From Nocardioides piscis (GTDB taxonomy: Bacteria > Actinomycetota > Actinomycetes > Propionibacteriales > Nocardioidaceae): a stretch of 64,000 nt of DNA. The stretch is taken from assembly GCF_011300215.1 (NCBI RefSeq), contig NZ_CP049866.1, forward strand, positions 3,225,001 to 3,289,000, given 5' to 3'. The notes below the pieces were generated by a model that saw nothing but the letters and a program-made list of their open reading frames with translations, was not told the origin of the DNA and did not search any database. Below are positions 42,952-52,620 of this stretch, one piece after another (within the stretch, counting starts at the first letter, position 1; every line of letters begins with the position of its first letter). Made by a program: the position numbers and the translations under genes.

Positions 42952-43450
42952 CCCACGAACTGGAGGCCGGAGGTGAGCCAGCGCTCACCCTCCTTGGCCA
43001 TCGTGAGCTGGATCCGCCAGGGCACGGTGCGGGGCTTCCCGCCGGTCGACTTGCTGGTCACCTCGGTGTTGGCCGCGACATAGACCGTGGCGGCGGTCGG
43101 ACTGATGTCACCGATCCCGACCTCGAGGACCGTGGCCTCGGCCGAGGACTCCTGGTCGCGGGCCGACTTCGCCAGCGCGTCGAGCTCCTCGGCGTACTGC
43201 TCCTTGAACTCACCCGTCGCGCCCTCGAGGACGGTCTCGGCCTGCTCGTCGACCGTCTCGTGATCGATGCCGAGGAAGGCCTGCACCTGAGCGGTCGCCG
43301 CGCGAGTGACGTCCACCTGGTCCTGGCCACGCTTCTCGGCCTCGGTGTCGCCGGGGATGGCTTCGGCCCCCGGGTGAGCAGCACCGTGAGCGCCACCCCG
43401 AGCAGGACGCCGAGGACCAGCAGGACGACGTTGAGCAGGCGCAGGTTCAT
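42948..43450 (-). CDS. Mce-associated membrane protein (Mas4A), frameshifted as read
   Basis: ATG 43450 begins with one membrane segment, LLNVVLLVLGVLLGVALTVLL. The frame then breaks at the five Cs at 43367-43371 (plus strand). One added base joins it to EAIPGDTEAEKRGQDQVDV and the Mas domain ending in GERWLTSGLQFVG, 167 residues in all. The hydrophobic anchor and the soluble domain are both intact, so a base-calling loss is more likely than a dead gene. It overlaps the mce4F stop and the next mas gene by 4 nt each. Confidence 0.75.
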
Positions 43451-44615
43451 CGGTCGACCCCGGTGATGACGTCGGTGTAGGACGGGCCGGCACGGTTGGC
43501 CGTGACCCCGGTGGGCGGCGGTGCGTACTTCATGCCTCGCATGTTGACAGGCGCGCCACTGCGGCATTCAGCCGGGTAGTAGTCGAGGAACGACGTCTCG
43601 CTGGGCGAGCGCCACTGGTTGCGCGGCAGATAGCCGTCGGTGCACGGCGGGGGTCCTGGTTGAAGTTGACGTGGACGCGACCGAACTTCTCACCGCTGAC
43701 CTTGTCGTCCATCAGGGCCGTCGGGCCGGCGGCCAGCAGGCGAGGGAACGTGACCAACAGCTGTTCGATGCCGTGGCGTCGCTCGGCGATGATGCGGGTG
43801 ACCTCGTTGGTGTTGGCCAGGAACGGCGGCAGGACCGGCTGGAGGCCGTTGACGAGCTTCTCGACCTCGGTGGCCGCCGGGGCCCCGTCCTCGAGGACCG
43901 TGCGGATGTCGGGGTCGCTGACACGCAGGGTGTCGGTCAGGACGGCGAGGTCGCGCGCGAATGACCGGATGTTCTCGCTGTTGGCGGCCTGGGTCTCGAG
44001 CACGGGCTGCGCGTTGTCGAGCAGCTGGATCGTCTGCTCCTGGTTGGCGCGCGCCTCGGCGACGAGCAGCTGGCCGTCGGTGATCATCGAGCGCAGCGGG
44101 CCGGCGTTGCCCCCGAACATCAGTCCGAGCTCGTCGACCACGACCCGCAGGTCGTCCTTGTCGATGGACCGCACCAGGGACCCGAGGTCCTCGAGCAGCA
44201 CGTCCTCGCCGATCGGCAGCGCGGCCGCGTCCCCGGTGATGACGTCGCCCTGGGAGAGGTAGGGGCCCTCCTCGGCAGCCGGCTCGAAGTCGAGGTACTG
44301 CTCCCCCACCGCCGACAGGTTGTGGACGAAGACCTCCGAGTTCTCGGGCACCTTGGCCTCGTCCTCGAGCGCGAGATCGAGGCGGAGCCCACCCTCGTGG
44401 ACGGTCATGTCGTCCACCTTGCCGATCTTCACCCCGCGGTAGGTCACCTCGGAGCCGATGAAGACGCCGCCCGAGTTGGGCAGCTCCACGTGGGCGACGA
44501 ACCCGCGGCCCAGCACCTTGTCCACCAGGCCGAGATAGGCCCCGGCCACATAGACGATGCCGATCGCGCTCGCCACCACGAAGGCGATGAGCCGGGTCCG
44601 CACTCCCCGCGTCAT
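43447..44615 (-). CDS. mce4F: MCE family protein Mce4F, frameshifted near the 3' end as read
   Basis: 389 residues after correction. It has an N-terminal membrane anchor (IAFVVASAIGIVYVAGAYLG) and the MCE domain beginning VAHVELPNSGGVFIGSEVTYRGVKIG (residues about 38-63), followed by a long helical region. As read, the frame slips at the five Gs 43647-43651. Adding one base gives PPCTDGYLPRNQWRSPSET and a stop at 43447 that overlaps the mas start. The corrected end with its cysteines fits actinobacterial MceF proteins. It starts inside the mce4E stop (ATGA). Confidence 0.85.
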
Positions 44616-45889
44616 CGGGCACCACCAGGGGCCGCGACCCGGGCGAGGGCCTCAGGACTCAGGGCCGCCGGGACCCGGGCAAGCGTCCGGGGTCGGCACA
44701 GCGGCACGTTGAGCCCCGAACCTGCCTCGCACAGCTGCTCGACCGCGGGGCCCGCCTGGGAGCACACCGGCGCCAACGGGGTGCTCACGCACAGCGTCTG
44801 GAGCTCCTGCAACGTGGTGGGGACCAGACCGCCCTGGGAGACGGGCGTCAGGTTGACCTGCATCAGGAAGGCCACGTTGGCATAGTCGCCCTTGATCGCG
44901 TTGACGGCCTCCGGCGGGAACGGGTAGGCGGCGGTGGCGACCAGCCCGGGGACGAGCGACTCGTCGGCGTCGGCGAGCTCGCGCAGTACGGGCTCGAGGT
45001 GGCGGAGCTGGGCGATCAGGTCGTCCTTGGTCGCGTTGATCACCCGGGTGCCCACGGCGCCGAGCTTGTCGAGCTCGACCAGCAGGTCGACCAGCTCGTC
45101 GTGCTGCTTGTCCAGGACGGCGATCGCCGGCCCCATCGCATCGAGGGCGTCGCCGATCGTCTCCTTCTCAGCGACCAGGGTCTTGCTGAGGTTGTTGAGC
45201 GCGTCGAAGGCCGCGATCAGGTCGTCGCGCTGCCCGTTCAGGGTGGTCATCAGCGTCTCGACCTCGGACAGGACGCTGCGCATCGCGCCTGTGCGACCCG
45301 TCATCATCTTGTTCAGCTCCTGGCTGATCGTCTTGATCTGCGCCACCCCGCCTCCACTCAGCAGGAAGGACAGCGCCCCCAGGACCTCCTCGACCTCCGG
45401 GTTGCGACCGGTCTGGTCGAGCCCGATCACGTCTCCCTCGCCGAGAGAGTCACCGTTGGCCGAGACGGCCTGGGTGCCCGCACCGTCGGTGCCGGCGCCC
45501 ACCGGCTCCTCGCTCGCCTCCGACGGCTCGAGGAGAGCGACGTACTTCTCGCCCAGGAGGCTCGCCTGACGGATCTCCGCCACGGCATCGCCGGGCAGCT
45601 CGACGTCCTTGCGGATCCGCAGCTTCACCTCCGCGTGCCAGCCGACCCGCTTGACGTCGAGGACCTGGCCGACCGGCACGTCGTCGACCATCACCGCGGT
45701 CTGCGGCACGACGTTGAGGACGTCGGTGAACACGGCTGTGATCTCGAAGCCGTCCTCCTCGGCCACCGAGTGCTTGCCTCCTGGCAGGGGCAGGTCGTAG
45801 GCGTCGTCCACGACGCACCCGGAGGTGAGTACGGCGGCCAACGCCAGGGCGCCCACCCTCACGAACCCGCGTGAGCTGCTTCGTCTCAT
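44612..45889 (-). CDS. mce4E: MCE family lipoprotein Mce4E (LprN type)
   Basis: A 425-residue lipoprotein. The signal peptide ends in a TSGC lipobox (Cys25), which anchors MceE proteins in the membrane. The MCE domain starts at ITAVFTDVLNVVPQTAVMVDDVPVG, with GEKYVALLEP further on. The rest is helical with a C-terminal cysteine cluster. It is intact. Start and stop overlap mce4D and mce4F by 4 nt, consistent with assembly of a hexamer of six different Mce subunits. Confidence 0.9.
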   Translation of the reverse strand: MRRSSSRGFVRVGALALAAVLTSGCVVDDAYDLPLPGGKHSVAEEDGFEITAVFTDVLNVVPQTAVMVDDVPVGQVLDVKRVGWHAEVKLRIRKDVELPGDAVAEIRQASLLGEKYVALLEPSEASEEPVGAGTDGAGTQAVSANGDSLGEGDVIGLDQTGRNPEVEEVLGALSFLLSGGGVAQIKTISQELNKMMTGRTGAMRSVLSEVETLMTTLNGQRDDLIAAFDALNNLSKTLVAEKETIGDALDAMGPAIAVLDKQHDELVDLLVELDKLGAVGTRVINATKDDLIAQLRHLEPVLRELADADESLVPGLVATAAYPFPPEAVNAIKGDYANVAFLMQVNLTPVSQGGLVPTTLQELQTLCVSTPLAPVCSQAGPAVEQLCEAGSGLNVPLCRPRTLARVPAALSPEALARVAAPGGAR

Positions 45890-47046
45890 GATGCACCTCC
45901 GAGGATCGCGACCAGGTCGTCGCCGACGGGGGCCCTGCCTGCGGAGTCCGACGCAGTGGTCCGCTGTCTCGGACCCCCACCGCCCTCGGCGCCGAGGATC
46001 GGACCCAGCAGGTCGTCGAGGAGCGAGCAGACCTGGCCCACGTTGGGGGTTCCGTTCGCCTTGAGGGTCTCGCAGAGGAACTCCTCCGGCCGCTCGAACG
46101 CCGCGCCGACGTTGACCCGTGAGCCGAAGGTGCCGGTCTGGGGCTCGAAGGAGAGTGCCAGGTTGCTCATCGCCAGCGGACCCTTCTGGAGCACCAGCGC
46201 CAACGAGTCCTTCTCGGACTCCAGTGTGCCCATGAGGCGGCCCAGCCGCTGCACGTCGCGCGTCAGCACGGTGCGGTTCTCGGCGATGAAGCCGCGCACG
46301 GTGCCGAGCGCCCTGGCCAGGGCTGCCAGCACGCGGCGCAGCGCGACCCGCTCGCCCGCGAGCTGGCTCGAGACACCGGTCAGGTTGCCGATGAAGTCGT
46401 TCACGAGCTCGTCGTGGACGGCCAGGGTCTCGGTGAACGAGGCCAGCGAGCGGACGTTCTCGAAGAGGGGTCCGCGGTTGTCGCTCAACGTGCCGACCGC
46501 TGCGGACAGGTTGCGGATCGCCTCACCCCCCTGCTCGCCGTTGCCGTCGAGGGCCTTGGCACCCGCCTGGAGGACGTTGTTCAGGGGTCCGGAGGCCTGT
46601 CCCGGCTTGGGGCCGAGCGCGATGGCGACGTCGTCGAGCGCGGCATACATCCGGTCCAGCTCGATGGGAGTGTTGGTGCGCTCGAGCGGGATGTCGCCCC
46701 CGTCCGGCAGCTCGGGACCCTCGGTGTGCACCGGGAAGACCTGGATGTAGCGGTCGGCCACCAGCGTCGGCGTCACCAGCGCCGCCTTCACGTCGGCCGG
46801 CAGGCGATACTTGCCCTCGTAGGTCATCTCGACGCGCACCGCGTCACCGTCGGGGATCACCGCCTCCACGACGCCGATCTTGACGCCCATCACCCGCAGC
46901 TCGGTGCCGGGATAGATCGCCACGGCGCGGGAGAAGCGCGCCGAGACGCTGCGCTGGTCGTCACCCGGCAGTACGACGAGGGCGAGCGCAGCCAGGAAGA
47001 CGACGGCCAGCACCGACGCGACCGCCTTGACCGGGAGCTGCGGCAT
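45886..47046 (-). CDS. mce4D: MCE family protein Mce4D
   Basis: A 386-residue subunit of the sterol transporter. The N-terminal membrane segment is VKAVASVLAVVFLAALALVVL. The MCE domain includes RAVAIYPGTELRVMGVKIG and TPTLVADRYIQVFP, and a helical barrel-forming region follows. The last 60 residues are rich in Gly and Arg. ATG 47046 overlaps the mce4C stop (TGATG); a longer frame from 47124 is the shadow of mce4C. It overlaps mce4E by 4 nt. Confidence 0.9.
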   Translation of the reverse strand: MPQLPVKAVASVLAVVFLAALALVVLPGDDQRSVSARFSRAVAIYPGTELRVMGVKIGVVEAVIPDGDAVRVEMTYEGKYRLPADVKAALVTPTLVADRYIQVFPVHTEGPELPDGGDIPLERTNTPIELDRMYAALDDVAIALGPKPGQASGPLNNVLQAGAKALDGNGEQGGEAIRNLSAAVGTLSDNRGPLFENVRSLASFTETLAVHDELVNDFIGNLTGVSSQLAGERVALRRVLAALARALGTVRGFIAENRTVLTRDVQRLGRLMGTLESEKDSLALVLQKGPLAMSNLALSFEPQTGTFGSRVNVGAAFERPEEFLCETLKANGTPNVGQVCSLLDDLLGPILGAEGGGGPRQRTTASDSAGRAPVGDDLVAILGGAS

Positions 47047-48026
47047 CACGACCCCTCTCGCGGACCAGGCACGAACTCGCCGGAGAAGACGCCGGTGATG
47101 TTGGGGACGTAGGCGTCGAACCACGGGCCGGTGCCGACGATGTTGCCGAGGATGTTGACGTAGGGACCGTAGTTGTTCAACAGCTCCTTGAGCTTGGCCT
47201 CGCGCTGCTCGAGGTGGCCCAGGACGTCGTCGATCAGGTCGAGGGTGGGCTTGAGCTGCTCCCGGTTGTCCGCGACGGTCCCCTCGAGGTCCTCGGCCAG
47301 CTGCCGCACGTTGAGGAGGAGGTCGTGGATCGCCTGCTTGCGGCGACGGATCTCGGCGAACACCAGGTTTGAGCTCCGCATGATGGAGACCAGGTCGCCC
47401 TTGCGCTCGTCGAGCAGCGAGGTGACCCTGGCCGAGCTGGTCAGCAGCTCACCGATCTCCTGGTCGCGCGAGGCGATGGTGCGGGAGAGCCGCGAGATGC
47501 CACGGAAGCTCCCCTCGACCTCGGGGGCCGCAGCGTCGATGGTCGTGGCCAGCGTGTTGAGGGCCTTCGACAGGGTCTGCTTCTGGGTGCGCTCGGTGGT
47601 CGTGGTGAGCTGACCGAGGGTGCCGACGATGTCAAAGGTCACCTCGGTTCGCTCCAGGGGGATGGTGCTGCCCTCCGGCATCCTCCCGGTCCCCTTGGAG
47701 GCGACGTTGAGGAACTTCTCGCCCAGGAGGTTCTGCACCTCCACCGCGGCCGTGGTCTCCTCACCGAGCACGGCGTCGTCGACCTCGAAGTCCACCACGA
47801 TGCGGTCCTTCTTGATCCGCAGGTCGTTGACCCGGCCGACCTTGACGCCGGCCACCTGAACCGAGCTGCCCACCCGCAACCCACTGGCGTCGATGAGCTC
47901 GGCGTGGAACTCCTGGCCCTTGAAGCCAGGAAAGCGCTGCAGGTTGAAGGCGGCGGCCATCACCACGAGCAACCCCACCATGGTGATGGTCCCCAGGCGC
48001 AGGACCTGGCGATCGGAACGGGCCAT
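47046..48026 (-). CDS. mce4C: MCE family protein Mce4C
   Basis: A 326-residue subunit. The membrane anchor TITMVGLLVVMAAAFNL is followed by the MCE domain (FHAELIDASGLRVGSSVQVAG, VQNLLGEKFLNV). A long coiled helical part ends in VGTGPWFDAYVPNI. ATG 48026 is chosen over 48038 because it forms a TGATG overlap with the mce4B stop, the same joint as at mce4C/mce4D. No defect is visible. Confidence 0.9.
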   Translation of the reverse strand: MARSDRQVLRLGTITMVGLLVVMAAAFNLQRFPGFKGQEFHAELIDASGLRVGSSVQVAGVKVGRVNDLRIKKDRIVVDFEVDDAVLGEETTAAVEVQNLLGEKFLNVASKGTGRMPEGSTIPLERTEVTFDIVGTLGQLTTTTERTQKQTLSKALNTLATTIDAAAPEVEGSFRGISRLSRTIASRDQEIGELLTSSARVTSLLDERKGDLVSIMRSSNLVFAEIRRRKQAIHDLLLNVRQLAEDLEGTVADNREQLKPTLDLIDDVLGHLEQREAKLKELLNNYGPYVNILGNIVGTGPWFDAYVPNITGVFSGEFVPGPREGS

Positions 48027-49099
48027 CAGGGCTTGCACCTCGACGTCTTGGAGTGGATGACGAAGCGCGCGATCCGGTCCACGGTGGCCTGCGGGAGCAC
48101 GTCGGTGAGCTGCTTGGGCAAGACGATGCCACCGGTGAACTGGCAGAGGTAGTAGTTGTACCAGGAGCCATAGACCCCGATCCGGGTCTGGCGCGCGAGC
48201 ATGGTCGGCAGCGTGTCCAGCGTCTCGCTGAGCAGCGCCTTGTTCTCAGGACGGGCCAGGACCCCGAACAGCCGCCGGAGCTCGGCCACGTCGCGCTTGA
48301 GCAGCGGGCGGCTCTCGTCCAGCAGGTCGGAGAGGGTCACCGACAGGGCGGAGATGCTCGTCAGGGACCGGCCGATGGCAGTGCGGTCGCGCGCGAGGTT
48401 GCCCGTCCAGTCCTTCAGGCTCGTGATCAGCTGGCCGAGCTGCTGGTGGTGGTCGTCGACGGTGCGCATCAGCGTGGTCAGGTTGACGATGACCTCACCG
48501 ATGAGCTGGTCACGATCGGCGAGCGAGTTGGTCAGCTCGGCCGTCTGCTTCAGCAGCCCGGCCACCGTCCCGCCCTCGCCCTGGAGCACCTGGACGAGGT
48601 TCATCGACAGCTCGTTGACGTCCTCGGGGTTGAGGGCTGCGAACAACGGCTGGAAGCCGTTGAACAGTGCGGTCAGGTTGAGCGCCGGCGTGGTCTGGGA
48701 GATCGGCAGCGTCGCTCCTGGCTCCAGCCGCTCGGCGTCGGTGTTCCCCTGCTGGAGGGCGAGGTAGCGATCACCGACGAGGTTGAGGAAGCGCACGCCC
48801 GCGCGCGAGTCGGTGGTCATCGGGACGTCTCGCGCGACCGAGAACGTCACCTTGGCCTGGGTGCGGTTGAAGATCTCGACCTTCTCGACCTCACCGACAC
48901 CCACCCCCGCGACGCGCACGTCGTCTCCCTTCACGATCTCGCTGGCGTTGGTGAAGATCGCGGAGTACTCCACCCGGTCACCGAGGCCGAAGCCGCCCAT
49001 GATCGAGGCGAGCGTCAGCGTCATCACGAGCGACACGGCGGTGAAGATCGTCAGCTTGACGCTGGAGAGCATGAACGTGAGGTTGCGGTCGGCTGCCAT
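48026..49099 (-). CDS. mce4B: MCE family protein Mce4B
   Basis: A 357-residue subunit. It has an N-terminal anchor (LTIFTAVSLVMTLTLASIMGG), the MCE domain (YSAIFTNASEIVKGDDVRVAGVGVG, split) and VRFLNLVGDRYLAL. A helical region and the end YYLCQFTGGIVLPKQ follow. ATG 49099 is preferred to GTG 49102 because it overlaps the corrected mce4A stop (TGATG). It is intact and is the second Mce subunit in the operon. Confidence 0.9.
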   Translation of the reverse strand: MAADRNLTFMLSSVKLTIFTAVSLVMTLTLASIMGGFGLGDRVEYSAIFTNASEIVKGDDVRVAGVGVGEVEKVEIFNRTQAKVTFSVARDVPMTTDSRAGVRFLNLVGDRYLALQQGNTDAERLEPGATLPISQTTPALNLTALFNGFQPLFAALNPEDVNELSMNLVQVLQGEGGTVAGLLKQTAELTNSLADRDQLIGEVIVNLTTLMRTVDDHHQQLGQLITSLKDWTGNLARDRTAIGRSLTSISALSVTLSDLLDESRPLLKRDVAELRRLFGVLARPENKALLSETLDTLPTMLARQTRIGVYGSWYNYYLCQFTGGIVLPKQLTDVLPQATVDRIARFVIHSKTSRCKP

Positions 49100-50237
49100 C
49101 ACAGACCACCCCCTCGTTCGTCGTGGTCCGAACCGTCCCGCAGTGGCAGGTAGGGGCGGGCTTCTGGAAGTCGTGGGGCAGGCCGAGGCACCAGGGGCCG
49201 TGTCCCACCTCGCCGTAGACCGGGCGGTCGGCTGCCGTGTAGGCCTTGCGCTGGGGTGCTCCGAACTCGAGCGTCTGGCGGATGATGCTGTCCGCGAACA
49301 CTGCGCGCGTGTCGGGCCGCTGAGCGTCGATGCCGGTCAGCATGCAGTTCAGCTGGGGAGAATAGGTGTCGAGGAGACGCAGGAGCGGGACGCCGTACCT
49401 GCCCTGCTCGATCAGCGCCTGCTCGTTCTCGGACAGCACGTTGCGGGTCGAGACCGCCACACCGGTCAGGGCGTTGATGAGCTGACCGAACTCGGCCTTC
49501 TTCTGGACCAGGGTCCGCGCGCTGACGGTCGCGTTGCGCAGCAGTCGGATCAGGTCGGGTGCCGCGAGCTCGTAGGTCTTGGCGACGGTGGCCAGTGCCA
49601 CCATGTCGCGCTTGAGCTGCGGCAGGTGCTGGTTCATCTCGCGCAGGTAGGCGTCGAGGTCCTCCATGGTCTGGCCGAGCTTCTCGCCCTGCCCTGTCAG
49701 GGCGTGCGCCAGGGCATAGAGGGTGGCATTGAGGTCGGCCGGGCGGACGGCGCGCAGCAGCGGGAAGAGGTCGGCCAGGATCGTCTGGATCTCGACGTTG
49801 GTGCGCACCCGGTCCGCGGGAATGACGTCGCCGTCGCGCAGCACACCCGCACTGGTGACGCCGCCCTCGGGCGGGATCAGCTGGACGTACTTCTGGCCGA
49901 ACAGCGTGGTCGGGAGGATCTCCACGGTGATGTCACGCGGGATCGTCCTGGCGGCCTCCGGCTCCAGGGCCAGGGTGATGACCGCCTTGTCCCCGTCGTT
50001 CTCGATCTCACGGACGTCTCCGACCAGCGCTCCGTGGACGCGCACGTCGCCATACTTGGCCAGCTGGAGACCTGCCCGGTCGGCATGGACCTTGACTCGG
50101 GTGACGTCGGTGAAGACCTTGCCGTAGATCGCGATCGAGAGCGCGATGAGCAGCGCCATCGCGGTGAGGTAGGCGACTCCGGCGACGAACAGGCGCGCGT
50201 GCTCCCCCTTGGTGTCGTGGTAGATGTTCACGAACAT
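49099..50237 (-). CDS. mce4A: MCE family protein Mce4A, frameshifted near the 3' end as read
   Basis: 379 residues after correction. The membrane anchor is VAYLTAMALLIALSIAIYG. The MCE domain runs from VKVHADRAGLQLAKYGDVRVHG to TTLFGQKYVQLIPP. The helical part and WCLGLPHDFQKPAP follow. There the frame slips at the four Gs 49153-49156; one extra base gives YLPLRDGSDHDERGGGL and a stop at 49099 that overlaps mce4B in the operon's usual TGATG manner. That joint is good evidence that the correction is right. Start 50237 is 4 nt after the yrbE4B stop. Confidence 0.86.
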
Positions 50238-50241
50238 GCGA

Positions 50242-51081
50242 TCACCCCGTGATCCGCACGGTCGTCGTCGAGCCCCAGATGGCGAAGCTGAGGAAGAAGT
50301 CGGCGACCACGACCGTCACGATCGAGGTCCGGATCGCCCGTCCGACCGCCTGGCCGACCCCGGCCGGCCCGCCGGAGGCGGTGTAGCCGTAGTAGCAGTG
50401 GATCAGGATGATCATCACCGCCAGGATGATCAGCTTGCCGAACGACCAGAACATGTCGATGGGCGGCAGGAACTGGATGAAGTAGTGGTCGTAGGTGCCG
50501 GTCGACTGGCCATAGATCATGGTCGTGATCAGCCGCGGCGAGAGGTATGACGACAACAACGCCACCAGGTAGAGCGGGATCACCGCGATGAACGCTGCGA
50601 TGATGCGCGTGGTCACCAGGAACGGCAGGCTCGGGATGCCCATCACCTCGAGCGCGTCGATCTCCTCCGAGATGCGCATCGCTCCCAGCCGGGCGGTGTA
50701 GCCACAGCCGACGGTGGCCGCCAGCGCGATCGAGGAGACCAGGGGCGCCACCTCCCGGGTGTTGAAGTAGGCGGAGATGAACGCGGTGAACTTCGCGACA
50801 CCGATCTGGCTCAGCGACGCATATCCCTGGATGCCGACCTCGGTGCCCGCGAAGAACGCCAGGAAGGCGATGACGCCGGCGCTGCCGGCGATCAGGGACA
50901 GGCCACCCGAACCGAACGCCACGTCCGCCAGGATCGTCCAGATCTCGCGCCGGTAGTTGCGCAGTGCGCGCGGCACCGCGGCCATCGCCTTGGCGTAGAA
51001 GAGCAGCTGGTCGCCGTACTCCTCGATCCGCAGGCGCTGACCCTGGACCACGCTGGTCCCGAAGCGTGCCACTGCGCTCAT
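50242..51081 (-). CDS. yrbE4B: ABC transporter permease YrbE4B
   Basis: A 279-residue MlaE-type permease with about five membrane helices. The signature EEIDALEVMGIPSLPFLV, which contacts the ATPase, is near residue 155. FNTREVAPLVSSIALAATVGCGYTARLGAMRISEE precedes it in the usual place. In Mce transporters YrbEA and YrbEB form the inner-membrane core and use the MceG ATPase encoded elsewhere. It lies 3 nt after the yrbE4A stop. Confidence 0.92.
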   Translation of the reverse strand: MSAVARFGTSVVQGQRLRIEEYGDQLLFYAKAMAAVPRALRNYRREIWTILADVAFGSGGLSLIAGSAGVIAFLAFFAGTEVGIQGYASLSQIGVAKFTAFISAYFNTREVAPLVSSIALAATVGCGYTARLGAMRISEEIDALEVMGIPSLPFLVTTRIIAAFIAVIPLYLVALLSSYLSPRLITTMIYGQSTGTYDHYFIQFLPPIDMFWSFGKLIILAVMIILIHCYYGYTASGGPAGVGQAVGRAIRTSIVTVVVADFFLSFAIWGSTTTVRITG

Positions 51082-51084
51082 CCC

Positions 51085-51858
51085 TCAGACACCCGCCTGC
51101 GGGACGAGCTGGAAGTAGATCGCCGTGATGACCGCGTTGAGGAAGAACAGCAGCATGAAGGCCACGATGACGGTCTCGTTGACCGCGCGGCCCACCCCGC
51201 TCGGGCCGCCGCCGGCGTTGAGCCCCTTGTAGGCCCCGACGATGGCAGCGAGGAACCCGAACATGGCTGCCTTCACGACCGCGACGTAGAGGTCGAGGAT
51301 CGAGGCGAGCGCGGTGAAGCTGGACAGGAACGCGCCGGCGGAGCCGCCCGAGATGAGCACGGTGAAGACGTAGCCGCCGCCGATGCCGGCGACGATGACG
51401 ATCCCGATGATCATCACGGAGACGAAGACGGTGGCCAGGGCGCGCGGGACGACCAGGCGTGCGATCGGGTCGACGCCGAGGACCTCCATGGCGTCGATCT
51501 CCTCGCGGATCGTCCGGGCCCCGAGGTCGGAGCAGATGGCCGAGCCGGCAGCGCCGGCGATGATCAGGGCAGCCGCGATGGGCGCCGCCTCCCGCACGGT
51601 GGCCAGCACGGCTGTGGCGCCGGCGAAGGACTGCGCGCCCAGCTGGCTGGTGAGGTTGCCGACCTGGAGCGAGATGACGGCACCGAAGGGGATGGAGACG
51701 AGGATCGTCGGCATCAGCGTCACGCTCGTGATGAACCACGCCTGCTCGATGAACTCGCGCAGCTGGAACTTGGTCGTGAAGGTGCGGGTGGTGACGTCGA
51801 CGACCATGCCAGCGAGCTCACCGGGGCCACGGATGAGCATGGCGGCTGAATAACCCAT
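51085..51858 (-). CDS. yrbE4A: ABC transporter permease YrbE4A
   Basis: A 257-residue MlaE-type permease, first gene of the mce4 operon. The signature REEIDAMEVLGVDPIARLVVPR and GAAGSAICSDLGARTI are present, with five hydrophobic helices. ATG 51858 is chosen because GGGAGGGG lies about 9 nt upstream and the frame above it crosses the promoter and KstR box. All ten genes from here to 42241 overlap or nearly touch, so one transcript of about 9.6 kb is expected. Ligand: sterol, inferred from the KstR box and the neighbours. Confidence 0.92.
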   Translation of the reverse strand: MGYSAAMLIRGPGELAGMVVDVTTRTFTTKFQLREFIEQAWFITSVTLMPTILVSIPFGAVISLQVGNLTSQLGAQSFAGATAVLATVREAAPIAAALIIAGAAGSAICSDLGARTIREEIDAMEVLGVDPIARLVVPRALATVFVSVMIIGIVIVAGIGGGYVFTVLISGGSAGAFLSSFTALASILDLYVAVVKAAMFGFLAAIVGAYKGLNAGGGPSGVGRAVNETVIVAFMLLFFLNAVITAIYFQLVPQAGV

Positions 51859-51899
51859 GCGCCTCAACCCCTCCCTGGACCGGACCGGACGCTGCAGAG

Positions 51900-51913
51900 T
51901 AGAACACGTTCTC
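51900..51913. promoter_or_regulatory. KstR box in front of the mce4 operon
   Basis: TAGAACACGTTCTC has the AACnnGTT core; the last base departs from the consensus. On the minus strand it is followed by TACTCT, a good -10, and a leader of about 35 nt with a ribosome binding site. The rest of the gap to 52043 shows nothing else. Confidence 0.82.
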
Positions 51914-52043
51914 GTTGTGGACAACGAACCTTCCGCCATTCGGTGACGGGGTGTCCACCATGACGGCAGCCACCGCCGCTGTCACGTGTCTGCAGCGACC
52001 CGCGCAGCCGTCCCGGGCAGGACGAGCAGCGAGGCCGTCAGGG

Positions 52044-52610
52044 TCACTCCTCCTCGTTGTCGCCGTCCTCGTCGTCCAGCAGACCCTCGCGCTCGGCCTG
52101 GGCCACGATCGCCCGGACCTGGCTCAGGGAGCCGCAGCCCTGGGCGATCAGCTCGTTGCGTCGGCGCGCGAAGAGCGCTCCCAGCTCAGCCCGGACCTGG
52201 GGCCCGACGTCCTCACGGGCGGGGTTGAGGATGGTCAGCTCCTCCTCCGCGAGGTGGTGGTTGATGGCCTCGGAGAGCTTGTCGACTGCGTCGTCGAAGG
52301 CCTGGGTGTCGGTCCCCTTGAGCTCGAGCACCGCCAGCAGGGCCTGGTTGCCCTCGGCGTGCTCCTCCTCACCGTGCTCGGCCTCATGGGCGCTGATGGC
52401 CCCCTTGCGTCGGAGCTTGGGATAGACCAGCTCCTCCTCCGCCGTGGCGTGCGCGACGTGGAGCTCGGAGAACGCCCTGCGGACCGCGTCCCGGTCGGAG
52501 GTGTTGTCGCGGAGCTGGCGGAGCAGGGTCTCGAAGCGCACGTGGTCGGCGAGGATCAGGTCGATCACGTCGCCGGGCAGGAGGTGTCCGAGGTCAATGG
52601 CGGTTGTCAT
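52044..52610 (-). CDS. Hemerythrin-domain protein
   Basis: A 188-residue four-helix HHE protein. Iron ligands are expected in LILADHVRFETLL, ELHVAHATAEEELVYP, AEHGEEEHAEGNQALL and HHLAEEELTILNP. These sets fit the bacterial di-iron hemerythrin group, whose members bind oxygen or NO or protect iron centres. ATG 52610 is 7 nt after a TAGGTT -10 (52618-52623, minus strand), whose TAG is also the uvrB stop codon. The C terminus is acidic (DDEDGDNEEE). The role here is unknown. Confidence 0.85.
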   Translation of the reverse strand: MTTAIDLGHLLPGDVIDLILADHVRFETLLRQLRDNTSDRDAVRRAFSELHVAHATAEEELVYPKLRRKGAISAHEAEHGEEEHAEGNQALLAVLELKGTDTQAFDDAVDKLSEAINHHLAEEELTILNPAREDVGPQVRAELGALFARRRNELIAQGCGSLSQVRAIVAQAEREGLLDDEDGDNEEE

Positions 52611-52620
52611 GGACGCGAAC

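Noticed and set aside
42241..51858. A generic (non-sterol) mce operon
   Set aside because: The KstR box at 51900-51913 and the flanking kstR, hsd4A and fdxD genes favour the Mce4 sterol type, although the subunit sequences alone do not prove the ligand.
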